Shown: positions 51,652 to 61,661 of the stretch, piece by piece | How the letters are laid out: every line of letters begins with the position of its first letter | How positions within the stretch are numbered: position 1 is the stretch's first letter | DNA from: Blastococcus sp. VKM Ac-2987 | GTDB lineage: Bacteria; Actinomycetota; Actinomycetes; Mycobacteriales; Geodermatophilaceae | Reading direction: 5' to 3' | DNA length: 64,000 nucleotides | Assembly (NCBI RefSeq): GCF_026967805.1 | Contig: NZ_JAPVBG010000002.1 | Span: 564,911-628,910, forward strand | Made by a program: the position numbers and the translations under genes | The notes under the pieces: model-generated | Seen by the model: only the letters and a program-made list of their open reading frames with translations | Database searches by the model: none | Told to the model about the DNA's origin: nothing

Positions 51652-53931
51652 ATGAGCATCCTCGGTACCCGTGTGGTCCGCACGGAGGACGCGCTGTTCC
51701 TGACGCGCGGTGCGACCTACACCGACGACCTGGTCGACGACCGGCTCACCGGTGCGCTGCACGCGACCTTCGTCCGTTCCCAGGTGGCCCACGGGCGGGT
51801 GCTCGCGGTCGACGCCTCCGCCGCTCGCGAGGCGGACGGGGTCGTGGCGGTGTACACCGCCGAGGACGTCGACCTGGTGCCCATCCCGCCCGGCCGCCCC
51901 ATGGTGCCGCCGGCGATGACCCGGCCCTGGTTCGCCGGGGACACCGTCCGGTTCGTCGGCGACCTGATCGCCGTCGTCCTCACCGAGGAGCGCTACCAGG
52001 GCGAGGACGCCGCGGAGCTGGTCTCGGTGGACATCGAGCCACTGCCGGCCGTGGTGACCACGGCCGACGCGCTCGCGGACGAGGTCCTGGTCTTCCCGGA
52101 GGCCGGCACCAACCTGATGGCCGCGTTCGGCGAGCCGGCGCCGGCGGACTTCTTCGACGGCTGCGAGGTCGTCGTCCGCCAGGCCGTGGTCAACCAGCGC
52201 GTCGCCCCCGTGCCGCTGGAGACGCGGGCGGCCGCCGCGGCCTGGGGCGAGGACGGCCGGGTCACCATCTTCTGCTCCAACCAGGGCGCCCAGCAGGCGA
52301 AGGCCCAGATCGCCGGCTGGCTCGGCCTCGACCCCGCGGTGGTGCACCTGGTCACCCCGGACGTCGGCGGCGGCTTCGGCGCCAAGATCGGCGCGGACCC
52401 CGAGTTCGCCCTGGTCGCCTGGCTCGCGCGGCAGACCGGTCGCCCGGTCACGTGGGTGGAGAGCCGCTCCGAGAACCTGGTCGGCATGCTGCACGGCCGC
52501 GGCCAGGACCAGGTGGTCGCCATCGGCGGCCGGCGGGACGGCACCGTGCAGGCCTACAGCCTCGTCGTCGACCAGGACTGCGGCGCCTATCCGCGCCTGG
52601 GGCCGGTGCTGCCGAGGCTGACCGTGCTCATGGCCCCGGCCGTGTACGCCTTCCCGAAGGTGCACGCGCAGGCCCGGGCCGTGGCCACGAACACCACCCC
52701 GATCGGCGCCTACCGCGGTGCCGGGCGGCCCGAGGCCACCGCCGCGGTGGAGCGGGCCGTGGACCTGTTCGCCGCCGAGATCGGCATGGACCCCGCCGAG
52801 GTCCGCCGGAAGAACCTGCTGCCCGCCTTCTCCGAGCCGCACACGACGGCGACGGGCGCGGTGTACGACAGCGGTGACTACGCCGCCGCGCTGGACAAGG
52901 TGCTGGCGGCCGGCGGCTACGGGGAGCTGCGCGCCGAGCAGGCCCGTCGCCGCGAGCGCGGCGACGTCAGGCAGCTGGGCATCGGGTTGTCCGTCTACGT
53001 CGAGATCACCGGCGCCGACAACGGGCTCGGGGCAGGGGAGTCCGCCGGGATGGAGGTCCACCCGGACGGGACGGCGACCGTGCTCACCGGCACCTCGCCG
53101 CACGGTCAGGGGCACGCCACCGCCTGGGCCATGATCGCCAGCGAGCAGACCGGCATCCCGGTGGATCGGATCACCGTCGTCCACGGGGACACCGACCTGA
53201 TCCCGCGCGGCGCCGGCACCATGGGCTCGCGCAGCCTGCAGCAGGGCGGTGTCGCGGTGCACCGGGCCGCCACCGAGCTCGTCGAGCTGGCCAGGCAACG
53301 CGCGGCGGAGCAGCTGGAGGCCGACCCCGCCGACCTGGAGTTCGACCTCGGCTCGGCCGCGCTGGGCGTGCGCGGCACCCCGGGCACCGGCGTGACGCTG
53401 GCCCAGCTCGCGGAGCAAGAGCCGCTCCTGGTGCGGACCCGTTTCGACGCGGGCGGCCCGACGTTCCCGTTCGGCGCCCACCTCGTCGTCGTCGAGGTCG
53501 ACACCGAGTCGGGCAAGGCCGAGGTGCTGCGGGTCGTGACCGTCGACGACGCCGGCACGATCGTCAACCCGCTGCTCGCCGAGGGGCAGCGGCACGGCGG
53601 GATCGCCCAGGGGGTCGCCCAGGCGCTGCTCGAGGAGGTCCGCTACGACGCCGACGGCAACCCGCAGACCTCGACGCTGGCCGACTACCCGTTCGTCTCG
53701 GCGACGGAGCTGCCCAGCTTCGAGCTCGTGGACATGGCCACCCCGACGCCGATGAACCCGCTCGGCGCCAAGGGCATCGGGGAGTCCGGGACGATCGGCT
53801 CCACCCCGGCCGTCCACAACGCCGTCATCGACGCGGTCGCCCACCTCGGCGTCCGGCACATCGACATGCCCACCACGCCGATGAAGGTCTGGCGGGCCGT
53901 CCAGCAGGCCCAGCAGGAGGGCACCCACTGA
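51652..53931 (+). CDS. Molybdenum hydroxylase large subunit (CoxL-like, form II)
   Basis: 759 aa from ATG with GAAGGAAG upstream. Molybdopterin-binding blocks include [49 protein letters not shown] and [13 protein letters not shown]. The active-site loop reads AYRGAGR (353-359), the form II signature; true CO dehydrogenases carry AYRCSFR. So it belongs to the xanthine dehydrogenase family with an unknown substrate (purine, aldehyde or N-heterocycle) rather than being an established CO oxidiser. Next gene starts within its stop (TGATG). Confidence 0.92.
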   Translation: MSILGTRVVRTEDALFLTRGATYTDDLVDDRLTGALHATFVRSQVAHGRVLAVDASAAREADGVVAVYTAEDVDLVPIPPGRPMVPPAMTRPWFAGDTVRFVGDLIAVVLTEERYQGEDAAELVSVDIEPLPAVVTTADALADEVLVFPEAGTNLMAAFGEPAPADFFDGCEVVVRQAVVNQRVAPVPLETRAAAAAWGEDGRVTIFCSNQGAQQAKAQIAGWLGLDPAVVHLVTPDVGGGFGAKIGADPEFALVAWLARQTGRPVTWVESRSENLVGMLHGRGQDQVVAIGGRRDGTVQAYSLVVDQDCGAYPRLGPVLPRLTVLMAPAVYAFPKVHAQARAVATNTTPIGAYRGAGRPEATAAVERAVDLFAAEIGMDPAEVRRKNLLPAFSEPHTTATGAVYDSGDYAAALDKVLAAGGYGELRAEQARRRERGDVRQLGIGLSVYVEITGADNGLGAGESAGMEVHPDGTATVLTGTSPHGQGHATAWAMIASEQTGIPVDRITVVHGDTDLIPRGAGTMGSRSLQQGGVAVHRAATELVELARQRAAEQLEADPADLEFDLGSAALGVRGTPGTGVTLAQLAEQEPLLVRTRFDAGGPTFPFGAHLVVVEVDTESGKAEVLRVVTVDDAGTIVNPLLAEGQRHGGIAQGVAQALLEEVRYDADGNPQTSTLADYPFVSATELPSFELVDMATPTPMNPLGAKGIGESGTIGSTPAVHNAVIDAVAHLGVRHIDMPTTPMKVWRAVQQAQQEGTH

Positions 53932-54434
53932 TGCAGGTCTCCATGACCGTCAACGGCCGGCAGCGCAGCGACGACGTCGAGCCCCGGCTGCTGCTGGCGC
54001 ACTACCTGCGCGACGTGGTCGGGCTGAAGGCCACCAACATCGGCTGCGACACCACGTCCTGCGGTGCCTGCACGGTCATCGTCGACGGGCTGTCGGTCAA
54101 GTCGTGCACCCTCCTCGCCGCCCAGGCCGAGGGCGCCCGGGTGACCACCCTGGAGGGCCTGGCCGGTCCGGACGGCGAGCTGCACCCGATGCAGCGGGCC
54201 TTCCGCGAGGAGCACGGCCTGCAGTGCGGCTTCTGCACCCCGGGCATGGTCCTGGCCGCCATCGGGGTCCTGGCCGACAACCCCGACCCCAGCGACCGCG
54301 AGGTGCGCGAGGGCCTCGAGGGCAACCTCTGCCGGTGCACCGGCTACCACAACATCGTCCGGGCGGTGCAGAGCGCGGCCAGGTCCGGTCCCGCCGCCGG
54401 GCAGGTGCCGCAGGGGCCGGAGGCGGCGCGATGA
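53931..54434 (+). CDS. Molybdenum hydroxylase 2Fe-2S subunit (CoxS-like)
   Basis: 167 aa. The plant-ferredoxin-type cluster has [13 protein letters not shown] with a further Cys (KSCTLL), and the second 2Fe-2S cluster has QCGFCTPGM and CRCTGY, the standard eight-cysteine set. It passes electrons from the molybdenum centre to the FAD subunit. Encoded between the large and FAD subunit genes; starts and stops overlap on both sides, so all three are translationally coupled. Confidence 0.95.
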   Translation: MQVSMTVNGRQRSDDVEPRLLLAHYLRDVVGLKATNIGCDTTSCGACTVIVDGLSVKSCTLLAAQAEGARVTTLEGLAGPDGELHPMQRAFREEHGLQCGFCTPGMVLAAIGVLADNPDPSDREVREGLEGNLCRCTGYHNIVRAVQSAARSGPAAGQVPQGPEAAR

Positions 54435-55273
54435 TCCCCGGGCCGTTCGAGCTGGTCCGGGCGACGTCGGTCGACGAGGCCGTCGCCGCGCTGGTCGAGC
54501 ACGGCGACGACGCCAAGATCCTCGCCGGTGGGCACTCGCTCCTGCCGTTGATGAAGCTGCGGCTGGCCATGCCGGGGGTGCTCGTCGACATCGGCGGCAT
54601 CCCCGGGATGTCCTACGTCCGGGTGGAGGGGGACGAGGTCGCCATCGGCGCGGGCACCCGGCACCACGAGCTGGAGAAGGACGCCGTCGCCGCGGCCGAG
54701 GTGCCGATCCTGCCCTGCACCGCCGGTCAGGTCGGTGACCCCCAGGTCCGCCACCGGGGCACGATCGGCGGCACGGTGGCGCACGGCGACCCGGCCTCCG
54801 ACCTGCCCACGGCGCTGCTGGCCCTGGGCGGCGACGTCGTCGTCCAGGGGCCGGACGGGCGCCGGACGGTCCCGCTGACGGAGTTCTTCCTGGGCTTCTT
54901 CGAGACGGCGCTGGCCGAGGACGAGGTGATCGTCGAGATCCGGGTGCCGCGCACCGGGTCGGCCGGCTGGGCCTACGAGAAGTTCACCCGCCGGGCCAAC
55001 GACTGGCCGATCGTCGCCGTCGCCGCGGTCGGTCACCGGACCGGTGGGGTCGGTGGGCCGTACGGCGTGGCGCTGGCCAACATGGCGGGCTCCGTGGTGC
55101 GGGCGACCGCGACCGAGGAGGCGCTGGCGCGGGGGGCGTCGATCGCCGAGGCCGCCGCCCTGGCCGACGAGGGCACGAATCCCTCGGCGGACATGCACGC
55201 CGACCAGGAGTACCGCCGCCACCTCGCCCGGCTGCTCACCCGCCGGGCGCTGGAGCGGGCGGCCGCCGCCTGA
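54431..55273 (+). CDS. Molybdenum hydroxylase FAD-binding subunit (CoxM-like)
   Basis: ATG 54431 overlaps the previous stop (ATGA); 280 aa. FAD-binding motifs [17 protein letters not shown] (37-53) and [20 protein letters not shown] (111-130) are intact. FEKFTRRA-type [18 protein letters not shown] is the CoxM C-terminal block. It closes a large-small-medium operon. No molybdopterin maturation genes (such as a MoxR ATPase) follow; the stop abuts the convergent cysN gene with only 3 nt between. Confidence 0.92.
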   Translation: MIPGPFELVRATSVDEAVAALVEHGDDAKILAGGHSLLPLMKLRLAMPGVLVDIGGIPGMSYVRVEGDEVAIGAGTRHHELEKDAVAAAEVPILPCTAGQVGDPQVRHRGTIGGTVAHGDPASDLPTALLALGGDVVVQGPDGRRTVPLTEFFLGFFETALAEDEVIVEIRVPRTGSAGWAYEKFTRRANDWPIVAVAAVGHRTGGVGGPYGVALANMAGSVVRATATEEALARGASIAEAAALADEGTNPSADMHADQEYRRHLARLLTRRALERAAAA

Positions 55274-55276
55274 GCG

Positions 55277-56602
55277 CTAGGTGCCGGGGACCAGCATCCC
55301 CGCGCCGACCGTGGCGTTGGTCGCCTCGTCGACGAGGATGAACCGGCCGGTCACCCGGTTGCGCGAGTACTCGTCGACGAACAGCGGCTGCGTGGTGCGC
55401 AGCCGCACGCGGCCGATGTCGTTGAGCCCCAGCTCGCCGGCGCCAGGCTCGCGGTGCAGCGTGTTGATGTCGAGCCGGTACTGCAGCTCCTTGACCACCG
55501 CCCGCACCGACCGCGTCGTGTGCTTGATCGCCAGGCGCTGCCGTGGGCGCAGCGGTTCGTCGGTCATCCAGCACACCAGCGCGTCGAGGTCCTGCGACAC
55601 GCGCGGCGCGTTGGCCGGGCGGCAGATCAGGTCGCCCCGGGAGACGTCGAGGTCGTCGGTCAGCCGCACGGTCACCGCCATGGGCGCGAAGGCCTCCTCG
55701 ACCGGGCCGCGCGGGCCGTCGATGCCGGCGATCGTCGTCGTCAGCCCGCTGGGCAGCACCTGCACCTCGTCACCGGGACGCAGGACGCCGCTGGCGACCG
55801 TGCCGGCGTAGCCGCGGTAGTCGTGGTGGGCCTCGGACTGCGGCCGGATCACGTACTGCACCGGGAAGCGGACGTCGACGAGGTTCCGGTCGCTGGCCAC
55901 GTGCACGTGCTCGAGGTGGTGCAGCAGCGAGGGGCCCTGGTACCAGGGGGTGCGCTCCGACCGGCGGACGACGTTGTCGCCCTGCAGCGCCGAGATCGGG
56001 ACGACGGTGAGGTCGGGGACGTCGAGCTTCGCGGCGAACGCGGTGAACTCGTCGCGGATCGCCTCGAAGGTGTCCTCCGACCAGTCGACGAGGTCCATCT
56101 TGTTGACCGCGACGACCAGGTGCGGCACCCGCAGCAGCGAGGCGAGGAAGGCGTGCCGCCGGCTCTGCTCGAGCATGCCCTTGCGCGCGTCGACCAGCAC
56201 GATCGCCAGGTCGGCGGTGGAGGCCCCGGTGACCATGTTGCGCGTGTACTGCACGTGCCCCGGGGTGTCGGCGAGGATGAACGTCCGCCGCGGCGTGGCG
56301 AAGTACCGGTAGGCGACGTCGATGGTGATGCCCTGCTCGCGCTCGGCGCGCAGTCCGTCGGTGAGCAGGGCGAGGTTCACGTAGTCGCCGCCGGCGCTGG
56401 CCCGCTCGACCGCCTCGTACTGGTCCTCGAACACGGCCTTGCTGTCGTAGAGCAGCCGGCCGATCAGCGTGCTCTTCCCGTCGTCGACGGAGCCGGCGGT
56501 GGCGATCCGCAGGATGTCCTTGCGCGCGGTCGCGATCTCGACGGCCGCCTCGGCGGCAGCCGAGTGGACGTCGACGGGGGCGTCGTGCTGGGCGGCGGTC
56601 AT
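55277..56602 (-). CDS. cysN: Sulfate adenylyltransferase GTPase subunit
   Basis: 441 aa from ATG 56602, with AGGAGAGC upstream. GTPase motifs GSVDDGKST (37-45), DTPGH (112-116) and NKMD (167-170) are present, followed by EF-Tu-like beta domains ending ILVDEATNATVGAGML. The length shows there is no C-terminal APS-kinase (CysC) fusion, and no cysC is seen nearby. It pairs with CysD to make adenosine 5'-phosphosulfate from sulfate and ATP. Unusually, 286 nt with an opposing small gene separate it from cysD, so it may have its own promoter. Confidence 0.95.
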   Translation of the reverse strand: MTAAQHDAPVDVHSAAAEAAVEIATARKDILRIATAGSVDDGKSTLIGRLLYDSKAVFEDQYEAVERASAGGDYVNLALLTDGLRAEREQGITIDVAYRYFATPRRTFILADTPGHVQYTRNMVTGASTADLAIVLVDARKGMLEQSRRHAFLASLLRVPHLVVAVNKMDLVDWSEDTFEAIRDEFTAFAAKLDVPDLTVVPISALQGDNVVRRSERTPWYQGPSLLHHLEHVHVASDRNLVDVRFPVQYVIRPQSEAHHDYRGYAGTVASGVLRPGDEVQVLPSGLTTTIAGIDGPRGPVEEAFAPMAVTVRLTDDLDVSRGDLICRPANAPRVSQDLDALVCWMTDEPLRPRQRLAIKHTTRSVRAVVKELQYRLDINTLHREPGAGELGLNDIGRVRLRTTQPLFVDEYSRNRVTGRFILVDEATNATVGAGMLVPGT

Positions 56603-56670
56603 CGGGAGCTCTCCTGGCAGAGGACGGCGGCGGGGCGGACGCTGGGGTCCGACGCCCGGGGAGGGAGCCA

Positions 56671-56898
56671 GTGTTCGTGTTCGCCGCGGCGGTGCCCGCG
56701 CTGCTGGTCGTGGTGCTCGGCTACGTCGTGGGCTACGCGGTGGCCGCGTGGATCTGCGGCCTGCTCGGCGTGGACGGCCAGCGGCCGCCGGAGGTGGCGG
56801 GCTGGCTGACCGGGCTGGTGCTCCTGGCCGTCGTCGTCCGCGTGCTGGTGAACCGGTGGCGGCGCCGTGCCCGGGAAGGTGCGGGCCATCAGAAGTAG
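56671..56898 (+). CDS. Small two-helix membrane protein opposite cysD/cysN
   Basis: GTG 56671 with GGGAGGGAG just upstream; 75 aa. Two hydrophobic helices (about 3-31 and 43-60, the second GWLTGLVLLAVVVRVLVNRW) and a basic C-terminus RRRAREG suggest an inner-membrane protein. It lies on the plus strand between cysD and cysN, both minus, starting divergently from cysN and overlapping the cysD 3' end by 10 nt. Its protein-like composition and ribosome binding site argue against a shadow frame. Function unknown. Confidence 0.6.
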   Translation: MFVFAAAVPALLVVVLGYVVGYAVAAWICGLLGVDGQRPPEVAGWLTGLVLLAVVVRVLVNRWRRRAREGAGHQK

Positions 56899-57797
56899 CC
56901 CTCCTTCTTCCGGTCCTCCATCGCCGCGTCGCTGACCTTGTCGTCGCCGCGCGTCGCGCCCCGCTCGGTCATCCGGGTCACCGCGATCTCGGCGATGACC
57001 TCCTCGACCGTGGTGGCGGTGGAGGGCACGGCCGCGGTCAGGTTCGCGTCGCCGACGGTGCGGTAGCGGACGCTCTCCCGGCGGACCTGCTCGCCCTCGC
57101 GGGGCGAGATGAACTCGTTGACCGCGTAGCGCATCCCCTGCCGCTCGACGACGTCCCGCTCCTGCGCCAGGTACAGCGCCGGGATCGCGATCTCCGCGCG
57201 CAGGATGTACTGCCAGATGTCCAGCTCGGTCCAGTTCGACAGCGGGAAGACCCGGATCGACTCGCCCAGGTGGATCCGGCCGTTGTAGAGGTCCCAGAGC
57301 TCCGGCCGCTGGTTCTTGGGGTCCCACTGGCCGAACTCGTCGCGGAAGGAGAACACCCGCTCCTTGGCGCGGGCCTTGTCCTCGTCGCGCCGGGCGCCGC
57401 CGAACAGGGCGGTGAAGCCGTGCTGCTCGACCGCGTCGAGCAGCACCGGGGTCTGGATGCGGTTGCGGGAGCCGTTGGGCTCCTCCTTGACCGTGCCGGC
57501 GGCGATCGCGTCGGGCACCGAGGCGACCACCAGCTGCACGCCGAGCTCGGCCACCCGCCGGTCCCGGAACTCCAGGACCTCGGGGAAGTTCAGCCCGGTG
57601 TCCACGTGCATGACCGGGAAGGGGATGCGAGCCGGCGCGAACGCCTTCCGGGCCAGCTCCAGCATCACGATGGAGTCCTTGCCGCCGGAGAACAGCAGCA
57701 CCGGCCGCTCGAGCTCGGCGACCACCTCACGGATGACGTGGATGGACTCGGCCTCCAGCGTCTCCAACTGGCTGAGCCGGTAGTCGGGGGTGGTCAC
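56889..57797 (-). CDS. cysD: Sulfate adenylyltransferase small subunit
   Basis: GTG 57797 (VTTPDYRLSQLETLEAESIH) is chosen because CysD proteins begin MTTPxYxLSxLxxLEAE and the length becomes the usual 302 aa; GGAG lies 9 nt upstream. Longer starts at 57836 and 57845 are possible. The PP-loop is SGGKDS (37-42). GGARRDEDKARAKER and the ending AAMEDRKKEGYF are universal CysD blocks. It catalyses ATP sulfurylation with CysN. Encoded downstream of cysQ in the same direction. Confidence 0.95.
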   Translation of the reverse strand: MTTPDYRLSQLETLEAESIHVIREVVAELERPVLLFSGGKDSIVMLELARKAFAPARIPFPVMHVDTGLNFPEVLEFRDRRVAELGVQLVVASVPDAIAAGTVKEEPNGSRNRIQTPVLLDAVEQHGFTALFGGARRDEDKARAKERVFSFRDEFGQWDPKNQRPELWDLYNGRIHLGESIRVFPLSNWTELDIWQYILRAEIAIPALYLAQERDVVERQGMRYAVNEFISPREGEQVRRESVRYRTVGDANLTAAVPSTATTVEEVIAEIAVTRMTERGATRGDDKVSDAAMEDRKKEGYF

Positions 57798-57882
57798 GTG
57801 CGGGAGCTCCAAGGGATCGGGGATCGGGTCAGCCACCGGCGGCAACCCGATCGGCTTGGTGCGGATTCCCGCACAGTCTCCG

Positions 57883-58626
57883 CTATCGGGACGCGGCGAC
57901 GGCAGCCAGGACCTCGTCGGCCACCTCCGGACGGACGACGACCAGGTCGGGGAGGGCGGGGTCGGGCAGGTTGTAGACCAGCGGTGATCCGTCCAGCCGG
58001 CAGGTCACCAGACCGGCGGCGCGGGCGACGGCGACCGGCGCGGCGGAGTCCCACTGGTACATGCCGCCGGAGTGCACGTACGCGTCCACCTCGCCCCGCA
58101 CGACCGCGAGGGTCTTGTAGCCGGCCGAGCCCAGCGGGACCAGCCGGCCGCGCAGCGCCGCGGCCACCGCCTCGGCCTCGGCCGGCGGGCGGGTCCGACT
58201 GACGGCGATCCGGACCGGTCCGTCCGGGCGGGCCGGCAACGCGGGCGGCGGGTCGGTGACGTGCACCTCGCCCAGCGCCGGCAGCGCGACGGCGGCGGCC
58301 GACAGCTCCCCCCGGACCCACAGCGCCACGTGCACGGCCCAGTCGGAGCGCTCGTGGTCCCCGTACTCCCGGGTGCCGTCGAGCGGGTCGACGATCCAGA
58401 CCCGGTCGGCCGACAGCCGCTGGACGTCGTCGGTGGCCTCCTCGCTGAAGACGGCGTCACCGGGCCGCTCGGCCGCGAGCACGCCGGCGATCGCCTGCTG
58501 GCCGGCCGCGTCGCCGGCGTCGCCCAGGGGGCGGCCGGTGAGCCCGGTCGAGCGGAGCGGGAGGAGCGCGTCGGCCGCCGCCCGGGCCGCTCGGGCGGCG
58601 ACGGCGACGTCGCCGTTCAGCCCCAC
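57883..58626 (-). CDS. cysQ: 3'(2'),5'-bisphosphate nucleotidase
   Basis: GTG 58626 overlaps the upstream thioesterase stop by 10 nt; 247 aa. Inositol-monophosphatase-fold metal sites: EEATDD, WIVDPLDGTREYG and WDSAAPVAV. It removes the 3'-phosphate from PAP/PAPS, keeping sulfate assimilation running, which fits the downstream cysDN. CysQ in actinobacteria can also act on inositol phosphates and fructose bisphosphate. Confidence 0.9.
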   Translation of the reverse strand: MGLNGDVAVAARAARAAADALLPLRSTGLTGRPLGDAGDAAGQQAIAGVLAAERPGDAVFSEEATDDVQRLSADRVWIVDPLDGTREYGDHERSDWAVHVALWVRGELSAAAVALPALGEVHVTDPPPALPARPDGPVRIAVSRTRPPAEAEAVAAALRGRLVPLGSAGYKTLAVVRGEVDAYVHSGGMYQWDSAAPVAVARAAGLVTCRLDGSPLVYNLPDPALPDLVVVRPEVADEVLAAVAASR

Positions 58627-59339
58627 TGCACCGACGTGGCGTCGCCGGGCCGGCGGGGCGGGGTGTGCCGGCCCGCGGCGTCGGTGATGGCGCCGAAGTA
58701 CGCCTGCGCCTTCTCCGGCCGCGGCATGACGAAGATGCCGCGCGCCTCGACGAGGGGGCGGTCGGGGTCGGACGCGAGCGCGATCGTGCCCGCGATGACG
58801 GACTTGCGGCCCGCGGTGCTGTCGACCCAGGCGCGGAACACCAGCGGGGTCTCCAGGGGCAGCGGGCCCCGGTAGTCCAGCTCCAGGTGGGCGGTCATGC
58901 CCCACAATCCTGCGGCACCGGCGGCGCTGCCGAGCAGCTGGTCCATGAACAGCGCGCTCATGCCGCCGTGGACGTAGCTGGGCGGGCCCTCGTAGGCGAC
59001 GCCGAGCGTCGCCTCGGCGACGACGCCGTCGCCGTCCCGCCGCAGCCGCAGCGGTGGCGCGAGGGCGCTGGCGGTGCCGACGACGGGGTTGAAGACCCGG
59101 CGTCCCACGGCGGGGTCGTCGAGCACCGGCAGCGTGGCGGCGGAGCGCCGGGAGACGGCGAGCCGGGCGGTCGCCCCGCGCACCAGCTCGGCCGCCGCCG
59201 CCACCTCGGCCGCCGGCGTCGTCGTGGTCACCGACGCCTCGATCAGCTCGCGCAGCGCCGCGCCGAGGTCGGTGGAGGCCGCCATCAGCTCGGCGTCGTA
59301 GGGAGCCCCCTTCTCCGGGGTGCCGTCGTTCGTCGTCAC
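58617..59339 (-). CDS. PaaI-family hotdog thioesterase
   Basis: 240 aa from GTG 59339. The hotdog domain is in the C-terminal half: YVHGGMSALFMDQLLGSAA holds the conserved HGG and acidic residue, followed by AHLELDYRGPLPLETPL and VEARGIFVMPRPE. The first ~100 residues are helical and not recognised. It probably hydrolyses an acyl-CoA. Coupled to cysQ downstream by a 10-nt overlap, perhaps only by chance of operon formation. Confidence 0.85.
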   Translation of the reverse strand: MTTNDGTPEKGAPYDAELMAASTDLGAALRELIEASVTTTTPAAEVAAAAELVRGATARLAVSRRSAATLPVLDDPAVGRRVFNPVVGTASALAPPLRLRRDGDGVVAEATLGVAYEGPPSYVHGGMSALFMDQLLGSAAGAAGLWGMTAHLELDYRGPLPLETPLVFRAWVDSTAGRKSVIAGTIALASDPDRPLVEARGIFVMPRPEKAQAYFGAITDAAGRHTPPRRPGDATSVQWG

Positions 59340-59361
59340 CGGCAGATGGTCGCAAGCCCGC

Positions 59362-60834
59362 TCAGGACGGCGGCGCCCCGCCCCCGGGCGGCCCGCCGCG
59401 CGGGAGGCGCACGGTGACGGCGAGCCCGGCCCCGGGCGCGGTCTCCAGCGACGCGGAGCCGCCGTGGGCCGCGGTGAGGGAGGAGACGATGGACAGGCCG
59501 AGGCCGGTCCCGCCGGCGGCGCGGGTGCGGGAGGCGTCGGCGCGGTAGAACCGCTCGAACGCCCGCGCCGCGTCCTCGGGGGCCATGCCCGGGCCGTCGT
59601 CGGCCACCCGCAGCAGGAGCACGTCGGCGTCGGCCGGGTCCTGTGCCACCGAGACCTGCACGCGGGTGCCCGGCGGGGTGTGCGTGAGGGCGTTGGTCAC
59701 CAGGTTGCCCACCACCTGGCGCAGCCGGCCCTCGTCCCCGCGCACCACGGGGACGTCGGTGAGCGATTCGTCCAGGTGCAGGCTGATCGGCCGGTCCGGC
59801 TGCACCGCCCGCGCATCGTGCACGGCGTCGCCGGCGACCGCCGCCAGGTCCACCGGTGCCATCCCCAGCGGCCGCTGCTGGTCCATGCGGGCCAGCAGCA
59901 GCAGGTCCTCGACCAGCAGCCCCATCCGGCCGCCCTCGGCCTCGATCCGCTGCATCAGCCGGGCGACGTCGTCCTCGTCGCGGACGGCGCCCTGGCGGTA
60001 CAGCTCGGCGAACCCCCGGATCGACGTCAGCGGCGTGCGCAGCTCGTGGCTGGCGTCGGCGACGAAGCGGCGCATCCGGTGCTCGGAGCCCCGCGCCTGC
60101 TCCTCCGACGCCTGCTGGGCGCGGAAGGCGCTCTCGATCCGGGCGAGCATGCCGTTGAGCGCCGTCGACAGCCGGCCGACCTCGGTGCGCTCGTCGCCGG
60201 CGGGCACGCGGCGGGACAGGTCACCGGCGGCGATGGCGCGGGCGGTCTGCTCGACCTCGGCCAGCGGTCGCAGCGAGCTGCTGACGAGCAGGTAGCCGGT
60301 GGCGCCCAGGATCGTCAGGACGATGAGCCCCACCACGACCTCGATGCGGACGAGCTCGCCGATGGCGGCCTCGTCACCGACCACGTCCCCGCCGACGACG
60401 ACGGTCCACCCTTCGCGGAGCTCCTCCGACGTCACGCGCCAGGCCGTCCGGCGGTCGGAGCCCACGGTCATGGGGCCGGCACCGCCGCGGAGCTTTTCGA
60501 CGTCCGACGCGGTCAACCGGGGCATGCCGGGGCCGCCTCTGTCCGGTCCGGCGAGGACGACCGGGGCGTCGACGTCGGGGGCAAGGCAGGCGACGTACGT
60601 CTGGTTGGGCTGCGGCCAGGGGGGATCGGACTTGCAGAGATCGAGCAGACCGGGCAGGTCGTCGTAGGCACGCGCCGTGGTGACCAGCTCGGCGTCGCGC
60701 TGATCCTGGAGGTAGGCCTTGAGCAACGATGTCGCCGCGAACCCGGTCGCGGCCAGGGCAACGGCCACCAGAGCCACCAGAAGCGCGACGAGGGTGACCC
60801 GGAGCGGGACGCGGCTGCCTACCGCCGCGTTCAC
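59362..60834 (-). CDS. Sensor histidine kinase
   Basis: GTG 60834 overlaps the response regulator stop by 4 nt; 490 aa. TM1 (13-36), an extracytoplasmic domain of ~125 residues, TM2 (about 165-185), HAMP (186-238), H-box ADASHELRTPLTS with H263, N-box NLVTNALTHTPPGT, G1 DDGPGM, and G2 GGTGLGLSI. Architecture matches the TrcS/TcrY/MprB group of actinobacterial kinases. The sensed signal is unknown; two cysteines lie in the sensor domain (C67, C83), which could form a disulfide. Confidence 0.93.
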   Translation of the reverse strand: MNAAVGSRVPLRVTLVALLVALVAVALAATGFAATSLLKAYLQDQRDAELVTTARAYDDLPGLLDLCKSDPPWPQPNQTYVACLAPDVDAPVVLAGPDRGGPGMPRLTASDVEKLRGGAGPMTVGSDRRTAWRVTSEELREGWTVVVGGDVVGDEAAIGELVRIEVVVGLIVLTILGATGYLLVSSSLRPLAEVEQTARAIAAGDLSRRVPAGDERTEVGRLSTALNGMLARIESAFRAQQASEEQARGSEHRMRRFVADASHELRTPLTSIRGFAELYRQGAVRDEDDVARLMQRIEAEGGRMGLLVEDLLLLARMDQQRPLGMAPVDLAAVAGDAVHDARAVQPDRPISLHLDESLTDVPVVRGDEGRLRQVVGNLVTNALTHTPPGTRVQVSVAQDPADADVLLLRVADDGPGMAPEDAARAFERFYRADASRTRAAGGTGLGLSIVSSLTAAHGGSASLETAPGAGLAVTVRLPRGGPPGGGAPPS

Positions 60835-61595
60835 GACCCGCGCGGCAGCCGGAGGGTGTAGCCGACCCCCCGGATGGTGTGCAGCAGGCGGGGCTCGGTG
60901 GTGTCGATCTTCCGGCGCAGGTAGGAGATGTAGGACTCCACGACGTTGGCCTCGCCGTTGAAGTCGTAGTTCCAGACGTGGTCGAGGATCTGCGCCTTGG
61001 ACAGCACGCGTCCGGCGTTGGCCATGAGGTAGCGCAGCAGCTTGAACTCGGTGGGGGAGAGGCTGATGACCTCGCCCGCCTTGATGACCTCGTGCGACTC
61101 CTCGTCGAGCTCGATGTCGGCGAAGGTCAGCCGGGGCGCCTCCGCCGTGCGCTGCGGGCCGGCCGTGCGCCGGAGGACGGCCCGGATGCGGGCCACGACC
61201 TCGTCCAGGCTGAACGGCTTGGTCACGTAGTCGTCGCCGCCGAGGGTGAGGCCGGAGATCTTGTCCTCCTGCGCGTCCCGGGCGGTGAGGAACAGCACCG
61301 GCGTGTGCCGGCCGGTCTCGCGCAACCGGCGGACGACGCCGAAGCCGTCGAGCCCGGGCATCATCACGTCGAGCACCAGCAGGTCGGGCCGGAACGACGC
61401 GGCGAGGGCCAGGGCCTGCTGCCCGTCGGCCGCCGTGGCGACCTCGAAGCCCGCGTAGCGCAGGCTCGCCGAGAGCAGCTCCCGGATGTTGGGCTCGTCG
61501 TCGACCACCAGGAGCCGGGCCTCCGGGGCGGCGTGGCCGGTGGGCTGGCTCCCCGTCACGGCTCCTCCGGTCGCGTGTGCCGATGCCGTCGTCAT
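60831..61595 (-). CDS. OmpR/PhoB-family response regulator
   Basis: 254 aa from ATG 61595. Receiver domain with VDDE (31-34), phosphoacceptor D76 (VLDVMMP) and YVTKPF near residue 129. The C-terminal winged helix carries SLSPTEFKLLRYLMANAGRVLSKAQILDHVW and VESYISYLRRKID, close to TrcR/TcrA. Paired with the kinase by a 4-nt overlap. A remarkable pair of CATAGG dyads lies 67-126 nt upstream of the start and may be its own binding site. Confidence 0.95.
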   Translation of the reverse strand: MTTASAHATGGAVTGSQPTGHAAPEARLLVVDDEPNIRELLSASLRYAGFEVATAADGQQALALAASFRPDLLVLDVMMPGLDGFGVVRRLRETGRHTPVLFLTARDAQEDKISGLTLGGDDYVTKPFSLDEVVARIRAVLRRTAGPQRTAEAPRLTFADIELDEESHEVIKAGEVISLSPTEFKLLRYLMANAGRVLSKAQILDHVWNYDFNGEANVVESYISYLRRKIDTTEPRLLHTIRGVGYTLRLPRGS

Positions 61596-61661
61596 GCACC
61601 CAGGTTCGGGGGAACGGCTGCGGTTGCCCTGGACGCTACCTGTGAACCGGCTGGGAGCATC

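Noticed and set aside
49900..53928. Long minus-strand open frame opposite the P450 and large hydroxylase subunit
   Set aside because: Both plus-strand proteins have complete family motifs; the antisense frame shows none.
51652..55273. Aerobic CO dehydrogenase
   Set aside because: The active-site loop is AYRGAGR, not AYRCSFR, so CO oxidation is not supported.
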